64,000 bases of DNA from Bacillus sp. sid0103 (GTDB lineage Bacteria > Bacillota > Bacilli > Bacillales_B > DSM-18226): the NCBI RefSeq assembly GCF_019219025.1, contig NZ_JAHUWN010000009.1:62001-126000 (forward strand). Reading direction: 5' to 3'. Numbering within the stretch: position 1 is the stretch's first letter; every line of letters starts with the position of its first letter. The translations under genes were made by a program, and so were the position numbers. The notes under the pieces were generated by a model that saw only the letters and a program-made list of their open reading frames with translations, was not told where the DNA came from and did not search any database. Positions 58,461-64,000 of this stretch are shown here, piece after piece.

Positions 58461-58687
58461 CATGTGCAATTTCGACTTTTGCTCGAAAAATGTGAACAGA
58501 AAACGAAACTATATGTTACTATATTAAAGAAAAGTGCAGATTACCATTCCCTATAGGGACAGATTAGCAAAGTTTTCTTTAGTATTTCTTAATAATCATA
58601 AATGTTTTCGTAAAATACTTCCTTATGTACATTATCAAAAAAACGGACGAGATTCAAGTGAACCTTACTGGAAGTGTGGTGTTTTTA

Positions 58688-59176
58688 ATGAAGAATCAAC
58701 GAATTTTTCCTGGGATTATTCTAATAGGTTTTGGTGCTTATTTTTTGTTGCAGCAAACCGGTATTACTATTTTCCAACAATTTTTCACATGGCCGACTCT
58801 GCTGATTATTGTCGGAATTGCTTTTTTAGGACAGGGGTACTCTGCTCATGACTTTGAGGCAATTCTTCCAGGGGTCATTATGGCTGGATTTGGACTCCAT
58901 TTTCATCTGGTCGGCAAAGTGTCCTTTTGGCCTAGCAACACGATTGGAATGTTAATATTAATTATTTCGATAGGATTTTTTCTCCGCTTTCAAAAGACGA
59001 ATTCTGGTTTATTTCAAGCATTCCTCTTTCTTATTTTAGCTGTTCTTCTCTTATTTTATGATAAAATTACTGCATATTTTGATGTCCTGCAAAACGGAAT
59101 GAGTTTTGTTTGGAAGTTTTGGCCTGCACTCCTTATTGTGGTTGGAATTTATTTTCTGCTTAAGAAAAAAAAATAA
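58688..59176 (+). CDS. Multi-pass membrane protein at the ysxD position
   Basis: A 162-residue, highly hydrophobic protein with about six membrane helices (IFPGIILIGFGAYFLLQQ, FTWPTLLIIVGIAFLGQGY, and a final FWPALLIVVGIYFLLKKKK). The repeated WPxLLIIVGI patterns resemble LiaI/LiaF-type transmembrane regions (DUF5668-like). In B. subtilis ysxD lies between hemA and ysxC; this gene is in that place, but orthology is not proven here. The start ATG 58688 is chosen from the family-like MKNQRIFPG; the ribosome-binding site is weak. No function can be named. Confidence 0.7.
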   Translation: MKNQRIFPGIILIGFGAYFLLQQTGITIFQQFFTWPTLLIIVGIAFLGQGYSAHDFEAILPGVIMAGFGLHFHLVGKVSFWPSNTIGMLILIISIGFFLRFQKTNSGLFQAFLFLILAVLLLFYDKITAYFDVLQNGMSFVWKFWPALLIVVGIYFLLKKKK

Positions 59177-59203
59177 CGCCTGGCATATGCGCCAGGCGTT
59201 ATT
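59172..59203. terminator. Bidirectional terminator between the membrane protein gene and ysxC
   Basis: AATAACGCCTGGC and GCCAGGCGTTATT form a perfect 13-bp stem with a six-base loop, with T-runs on both strands. Confidence 0.92.
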
Positions 59204-59205
59204 TT

Positions 59206-59787
59206 TTACATAAAGCTCTGTAGAGCGGACCACGCATCATCTTTTCCTAAACCTGTTTCGGATGAGAAAAGAATCATTTGGTCTTTTTTATCAACATCCA
59301 TTGTTTCGCGGACAATTTTTAAATGCTTTTGCCATTTCCCTTTGGGGATTTTATCGGCCTTGGTTGCAATGATGATGCAAGGGATATCATAATGCTTTAA
59401 GAATTCATACATCATCACATCATCCTTTGATGGTGGATGTCTAAGATCAACGATTTGCACAGCAGCTCTTAGTTGCTCCCGTGATGTAAAATAAGTTTCG
59501 ATCATTTTCCCCCATGCTGCACGCTCCGATTTAGAAACCTTCGCGTATCCATAACCAGGAACATCCACAAAATGCATCATTTCGTTTATCAAATAGAAAT
59601 TTAGCGTTTGCGTTTTTCCAGGCTTGGAGGATATTCTTGCCAGACCTTTTCGATTTAGCATTTTATTGATAAACGAAGATTTACCGACATTAGAGCGTCC
59701 GGCGAGGGCAAATTCAGGAAAATCGGTTTCTGGGTATTGATCTGGCTTTACGGCACTGATGACAATTTCTGAACTTACTACCTTCAT
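59206..59787 (-). CDS. ysxC: Ribosome-biogenesis GTPase YsxC (EngB/YihA)
   Basis: Essential GTPase for 50S assembly. The 193-residue protein has G1 [13 protein letters not shown]3 [10 protein letters not shown], and G4 TKADK, with almost no extra domains. It overlaps lonA by 4 bp (the usual lonA-ysxC pair). Confidence 0.97.
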   Translation of the reverse strand: MKVVSSEIVISAVKPDQYPETDFPEFALAGRSNVGKSSFINKMLNRKGLARISSKPGKTQTLNFYLINEMMHFVDVPGYGYAKVSKSERAAWGKMIETYFTSREQLRAAVQIVDLRHPPSKDDVMMYEFLKHYDIPCIIIATKADKIPKGKWQKHLKIVRETMDVDKKDQMILFSSETGLGKDDAWSALQSFM

Positions 59788-62111
59788 CTCACTTCACCTT
59801 CCAAAAGGGCATGTCTCAAGACTTCATCCACATGAGAAACAAGGACAAAATCAAGATCATTCCTTACACTTTCAGGGATATCATCAATATCCTTTTCATT
59901 ATCTTTTGGAAGAATAATCTTAGTTAAGCCGGCGCGGTGCGCACTAAGTGTCTTTTCCTTCAGACCGCCAATCGGCAAGACCCTTCCTCTTAACGTAATC
60001 TCTCCAGTCATGCCGACTTCGCGGCGAATTGGTTTCCCGGACAACGCAGACACCAATGCCGTTGCCATTGTAATCCCTGCAGATGGACCGTCCTTTGGAA
60101 CAGCACCTTCTGGAACATGAATATGGATATCATATTTTTCATGGAAGTTTACATCAATTCCTAGCTCTTCCGCCTTGGAACGGATATAACTAAACGCTGC
60201 ATGGGCCGATTCCTTCATGACGTCGCCAAGCTTTCCGGTTAATACTAACTTCCCTTTACCTGGAGCTAACGAAACTTCAATCTGGAGAGTGTCTCCCCCC
60301 ACTGTTGTATAGGCTAACCCAGTTGCTACTCCGACCTGGTCTTCGGACTCGGCCATACCATAGTGGAATCTTGGTTTCCCTAAAAACTCTTCGATATTCT
60401 TTTCAGTAATAATGACGCGCTTCTTCTCACCGGAAACAATAATTTTTGCTGTCTTCCGGCAAAGGGTCGCCATTTGACGTTCTAAACTTCGAACGCCTGC
60501 CTCACGGGTGTAGTAACGAACCACTTTTAAAATGGCATCATCGCGGACTTGAAGAATTCCCTTTGAAAGACCATTTTCTGTAATTTGTTTGGGAAGTAGA
60601 TGCTCCCTGCAAATGTGGACTTTTTCAAGTTCGGTGTAGCCAGCGATCGTGATGATTTCCATTCTGTCCAATAGCGGTCCAGGAATGGTGGATAGATTGT
60701 TGGCCGTTGCGATAAACATAACCTTGGAGAGGTCATAGGTTTCTTCTATATAATGGTCGCTAAAATTACTGTTTTGTTCAGGGTCTAGGACTTCAAGCAT
60801 GGCGCTGGATGGATCACCGCGGAAATCACTGGACATTTTATCAATTTCGTCGAGTAAAAAGACAGGATTAATGGTTCCTGCTTTTTTCATTCCTTGGATG
60901 ATTCGACCCGGCATAGCACCTACATACGTTCTCCGATGACCGCGAATTTCGGACTCATCACGAACCCCACCAAGAGAGACACGAACAAAATTACGATTGA
61001 GGGATGTCGCTATTGAGCGGGCAAGACTTGTTTTACCAACCCCTGGAGGTCCTGCTAGACAAAGAATTGGCCCTTTTAACGAATTGGTCAGCTTTTGGAC
61101 AGCTAAATATTCGAGGACACGTTCCTTTACTTTTTCAAGACCATAATGATCCTGATTTAAGATTTTTTCTGCGCGGATAATGTCAATGTCATCCTCCGTT
61201 TTGTTCGACCACGGGAGGGAAATGAGCCAATCAATGTAGTTTCGAATCACGGCACTTTCTGCTGAACTTGCCGGTACCTTTTCATATCGGTCTAGTTCTT
61301 TTTGCGCCGCTTTAAGCACATGTTCAGGCATGCCTGCTTGCTCAATTTTTTTCGTCAGGTCTGCTATTTCACCCGTTTTACCTTCTTTATCGCCTAGTTC
61401 CTTTTGTATCGCCTTCATTTGCTCACGCAAATAATACTCTTTTTGTGTCCGTTCCATTGAACGTTTGACACGCTGACCAATCTTCTTTTCTAGGTTTAAG
61501 ACTTCTTTTTCGTTATGAATGATATCAATGACTTTATTTATTCTTTCTTTACTATCAGTCGTTTCCAGGATTTCCTGCTTTTCCTTCAACTTGATTGGTA
61601 AATGCGAGGAAATGATATCAGCCATCCTGCCTGGCTCTTCAATATCTGCAACAGAAGCATACGTTTCTGCTGAAATCTTCTTCGATAATTTTATGTATTG
61701 TTCAAAATAGTCAAGCATGGTTCTCATTAGCGCTTGGTCTTCGACATCTTTCGTCTCTGCGTCATCATGGGTAATGACTGTAACCGCATAGTAGTCTTCC
61801 TCATCATGAAATGAAATTATTTCCCCGCGATTTAATCCTTCTACCAATACTCTTATCGTGCCGTTTGGCAGTTTAAGCATTTGTTTCACTTTTGTTAAAG
61901 TGCCTATCGTGTATAAATCCTCTTCAGAAGGATCATCAATCGATACTTCTTTCTGAGTGCTTAAGAAGATTAAATGGTCATCTACCATTGCTTTTTCAAG
62001 TGCTTGTACTGATCTTTCACGTCCAACATCTAAATGAAGGACCATAGTCGGATAGACGAGCAATCCTCGAAGCGGCAGGAGGGGGACGATCAATTCGTTC
62101 GTTTTCGTCAA
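59784..62111 (-). CDS. lonA: ATP-dependent protease LonA
   Basis: Cytoplasmic AAA+ protease for damaged and regulatory proteins. It has 775 residues from TTG 62111, which follows TTTGGAGG; length equals that of B. subtilis LonA (774). LAN domain starts [24 protein letters not shown], the AAA+ module has [15 protein letters not shown] and [17 protein letters not shown], and the protease dyad includes the Ser in [13 protein letters not shown] longer frame to 62174 lacks a site. Confidence 0.98.
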   Translation of the reverse strand: MTKTNELIVPLLPLRGLLVYPTMVLHLDVGRERSVQALEKAMVDDHLIFLSTQKEVSIDDPSEEDLYTIGTLTKVKQMLKLPNGTIRVLVEGLNRGEIISFHDEEDYYAVTVITHDDAETKDVEDQALMRTMLDYFEQYIKLSKKISAETYASVADIEEPGRMADIISSHLPIKLKEKQEILETTDSKERINKVIDIIHNEKEVLNLEKKIGQRVKRSMERTQKEYYLREQMKAIQKELGDKEGKTGEIADLTKKIEQAGMPEHVLKAAQKELDRYEKVPASSAESAVIRNYIDWLISLPWSNKTEDDIDIIRAEKILNQDHYGLEKVKERVLEYLAVQKLTNSLKGPILCLAGPPGVGKTSLARSIATSLNRNFVRVSLGGVRDESEIRGHRRTYVGAMPGRIIQGMKKAGTINPVFLLDEIDKMSSDFRGDPSSAMLEVLDPEQNSNFSDHYIEETYDLSKVMFIATANNLSTIPGPLLDRMEIITIAGYTELEKVHICREHLLPKQITENGLSKGILQVRDDAILKVVRYYTREAGVRSLERQMATLCRKTAKIIVSGEKKRVIITEKNIEEFLGKPRFHYGMAESEDQVGVATGLAYTTVGGDTLQIEVSLAPGKGKLVLTGKLGDVMKESAHAAFSYIRSKAEELGIDVNFHEKYDIHIHVPEGAVPKDGPSAGITMATALVSALSGKPIRREVGMTGEITLRGRVLPIGGLKEKTLSAHRAGLTKIILPKDNEKDIDDIPESVRNDLDFVLVSHVDEVLRHALLEGEVR

Positions 62112-62173
62112 ATTACTGCACCTCCAAATGCAAACAATTTTTTTAACTGCAAAATCAGAATGGTCTTTGTACA

Positions 62174-62202
62174 ATTCTATCCTATTTATTTTTAGGTGTC
62201 TA
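62174..62202 (-). promoter_or_regulatory. Sigma-A-type promoter of lonA-ysxC
   Basis: Minus strand TAGACA, 17-bp spacer, TAGAAT, about 65 bp upstream of the lonA start. No CtsR box (GGTCAAA repeats) was seen around it. Confidence 0.6.
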
Positions 62203-62304
62203 TTTTTAGAGAGAGTAGGTAATTTCTCTTTTCAGCATACGTTTATTTTCCCCAATCATTCCGAATTCTTTCCTTATAAAGGTTAGAATTCTTTGATAAA
62301 TTAT

Positions 62305-62348
62305 GCAAAAAAACTTCGGTTTGCCAATTGTACCACAAACCGAAGTTT
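62305..62348 (-). terminator. Terminator between lonB and lonA
   Basis: AAACTTCGGTTTG pairs perfectly with CAAACCGAAGTTT around a 12-base loop; both strands have T-runs, seven on the minus side. It lies 175 bp after lonB; the DNA between (62349-62523) shows nothing recognisable. Confidence 0.85.
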
Positions 62349-62523
62349 TTTATTAAAGCTATTTTCGCATTGATTGTTGTTTTTCGCATAAGTTCATCAA
62401 CCCGTATAACTAGTTGCTTTGTAGCATCTTTTCGTAAGAACATTCGCGAAAATTGGCCTAGAAACTTAGTAAATGATCCTTATAAAGCTTCAAAAGCAAA
62501 AAAGTTTACGAAAAGTGCCTTTA

Positions 62524-64000
62524 TTAAATACTCTCTTTTTTTGATAACTCAATCGATGCAGGGATTGCATCCATTTTTTGATGTTCATTGACAAGGGCAA
62601 TATCAAATACTTCATGTAGATGGGAAACTGGAACAATATTGATTCCCTCTATCTCATTTAAAATGGTTTGCATGTTTTCCTCTGGTATGATCACTGTTTT
62701 TGCGCCGGCCTTTTTTGCAGCTTTTACCTTTGGATATACCCCGCCAATCGGTTTCACATTTCCATGGATACTTATTTCACCTGTCATGGCGACGGTGTTG
62801 TCGATTGGAATTTTATAAATAGCGGAGTAAATCCCTGTTGCCATTGCAATTCCTGCCGATGGACCGTCGATTGGTACACCGCCCGGGAAATTCACATGGA
62901 TATCAAAGTCGTTTGCTGGGACTCCCATTGAGCGTAAAACGGTAATAACATTTTCGATTGAACCGCGCGCCATACTCTTCCGGCGAATCGATTTGCCTTG
63001 TCCGCCAATACTTTCTTCATCAACAATTCCTGTAATATTGATTGTCCCTTTATCTTTTGCCGGGATGACGGTTACTTCTATTTCAAGCAATGCACCTGAG
63101 TTCGGCCCATAAACCGCCAATCCATTAACAAGTCCCACATGGGAGAAATCATTGATCTTTCGCTCCATTCTTGGTGACATTTGGCTGGCATGGATGACCC
63201 ACTCAATATCTTCATCCTTGATATAATTACGATCTTCCGTGATGGCGAGACCTGCAGCAATTTGAATCAAATTCACCGTTTCGCGGCCATTCCTTGCATA
63301 ATTTGAAAGTGTATTTACTCCTGTTTCGTTGATCTGAAGGTTTACTTTTTTAGCAGCCTTATTGGCAATTTCGACGATTTCTTCCTGTGTTAAGTCTCGA
63401 AAGAAAACCTCCATACAGCGCGACCGAATCGCAGGGGGGATTTCGCTTGGTGTTCTTGTTGTAGCCCCAATTAGACGGAAATCGGCTGGAAGGCCATTTT
63501 TAAAAATATCATGGATATGGGTCGGGATCTGGTTATTTTCCTCATGATAATACGCACTTTCGAGGAATACCTTCCGATCCTCTAATACCTTTAAGAGTTT
63601 ATTCATTTGAATCGGATGCAATTCTCCAATTTCATCGATAAAAAGAACTCCGCCATGAGCGTTAGTCACTGCTCCCTGCTTTGGCTGTGGAATTCCTGCT
63701 TGCCCCATTGCACCTGCTCCTTGGTAAATCGGGTCATGCACTGAACCAATTAACGGGTCAGCAATCCCTCTTTCATCAAATCGTGCCGTTGTTGCATCCA
63801 GTTCGATAAAAACGGATTCAGGTTTAAAAGGTGATTTACGATTTTTTTTCGCTTCTTCTAACACAAGGCGGGCAGCTGCTGTTTTTCCAATTCCAGGCGG
63901 ACCATAAATGATCACATGCTGGGGATTCGGTCCACATAGCGCTGCTTTTAATGATTTGATTCCGTCTTCTTGGCCGACAATGTCTTGAAAGCTTGAAGGC
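62524..64000 (-). CDS. lonB: Lon-like protease LonB, 5' end outside window
   Basis: Forespore-expressed membrane-associated Lon-like protease. About 492 codons are present and the frame is open to base 64000, so the N-terminus is missing. Visible parts: SFQDIVGQEDGIKSLKAALCGPNPQH, Walker A YGPPGIGKTAAA, LFIDEIGELHPIQMNKLL, and the protease domain from ~290 (visible part) with catalytic Ser in PIDGPSAGIAMA and Lys in PIGGVYPKVKAAKKAG. The position upstream of lonA is as in B. subtilis. Confidence 0.96.
   Translation of the reverse strand, partial: PSSFQDIVGQEDGIKSLKAALCGPNPQHVIIYGPPGIGKTAAARLVLEEAKKNRKSPFKPESVFIELDATTARFDERGIADPLIGSVHDPIYQGAGAMGQAGIPQPKQGAVTNAHGGVLFIDEIGELHPIQMNKLLKVLEDRKVFLESAYYHEENNQIPTHIHDIFKNGLPADFRLIGATTRTPSEIPPAIRSRCMEVFFRDLTQEEIVEIANKAAKKVNLQINETGVNTLSNYARNGRETVNLIQIAAGLAITEDRNYIKDEDIEWVIHASQMSPRMERKINDFSHVGLVNGLAVYGPNSGALLEIEVTVIPAKDKGTINITGIVDEESIGGQGKSIRRKSMARGSIENVITVLRSMGVPANDFDIHVNFPGGVPIDGPSAGIAMATGIYSAIYKIPIDNTVAMTGEISIHGNVKPIGGVYPKVKAAKKAGAKTVIIPEENMQTILNEIEGINIVPVSHLHEVFDIALVNEHQKMDAIPASIELSKKESI

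Noticed and set aside
62174..62310. CtsR operator upstream of lonA
   Set aside because: No GGTCAAA direct repeats were found in the region.
62243..62443. 66-codon minus-strand ORF between lonA and lonB
   Set aside because: Passes through the terminator hairpin and the lonA promoter region; no ribosome-binding site or homology recognised.

Overview
The window is a stretch of chromosome from an endospore-forming member of the Bacillaceae, probably close to Bacillus, Neobacillus or Mesobacillus; genus and species cannot be fixed from the sequence alone. Evidence for this is the gene order, which follows the Bacillus subtilis block lonB-lonA-ysxC-hemAXCDBL-spoVID-ysxE-valS-folC-(comC)-spoIIB-maf-radC-mreBCD-minCD-spoIVFA-spoIVFB-rplU-prp-rpmA-spo0B-obg-pheB-pheA-niaR-nifS-nadBCA-safA-coxA-bofC-ruvAB-queA-tgt. 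Sporulation-only proteins (BofC, CoxA, SafA, Spo0B, SpoIVFA/B, SpoIIB, SpoVID, YsxE, LonB) are spread through it. Nearly everything is on the minus strand, so the map reads from right to left. No rRNA, tRNA, CRISPR array, prophage or transposase gene was seen.

Layout, left to right. 1-3905: tgt (cut by the window edge), queA, ruvB, ruvA (queuosine and Holliday-junction genes). 4242-8706: bofC, coxA, a CotS-like kinase and a repeat-rich safA. 8879-14293: the NAD operon nadBCA, divergent from nifS and the regulator niaR, with a probable NiaR operator between. 14448-20543: pheA, pheB, obg, spo0B, rpmA, prp, rplU with its L21 leader, and an RNase G gene. 20583-29474: spoIVFB/A, minDC, mreDCB, radC, maf, spoIIB. 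29577-42469: a complete type IV pilus locus. 42600-51821: a diguanylate cyclase, folC, valS with a T-box, a small membrane protein, ysxE, spoVID. 52192-58410: the haem operon. 58688-64000: a membrane protein, ysxC, lonA and partial lonB.

The most unusual part is 29.5-42.5 kb. Where B. subtilis has only comC (prepilin peptidase) between folC and spoIIB, this genome has a ten-gene minus-strand set (acidic membrane protein, VanW/G5 protein, pilB, pilT, pilC, pilin, pilD, pilM, pilN, pilO) and three divergent plus-strand minor-pilin genes. The major pilin has its own good promoter. PilB carries an MshEN-like c-di-GMP-binding motif, and a membrane GAF-GGDEF cyclase sits next door, which suggests a c-di-GMP-controlled pilus. 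Two genes in the locus have no assigned pilus role: the VanW/G5 protein and an acidic membrane protein with an internal 72-residue duplication.

The non-coding DNA has three repeat families: a degenerate 21-bp tandem repeat at three loci, a ~110-bp element at two loci (one inside the queA-tgt operon, one between the valS T-box and valS), and a GC-rich 135-bp element with 10-bp inverted ends plus a truncated relative.
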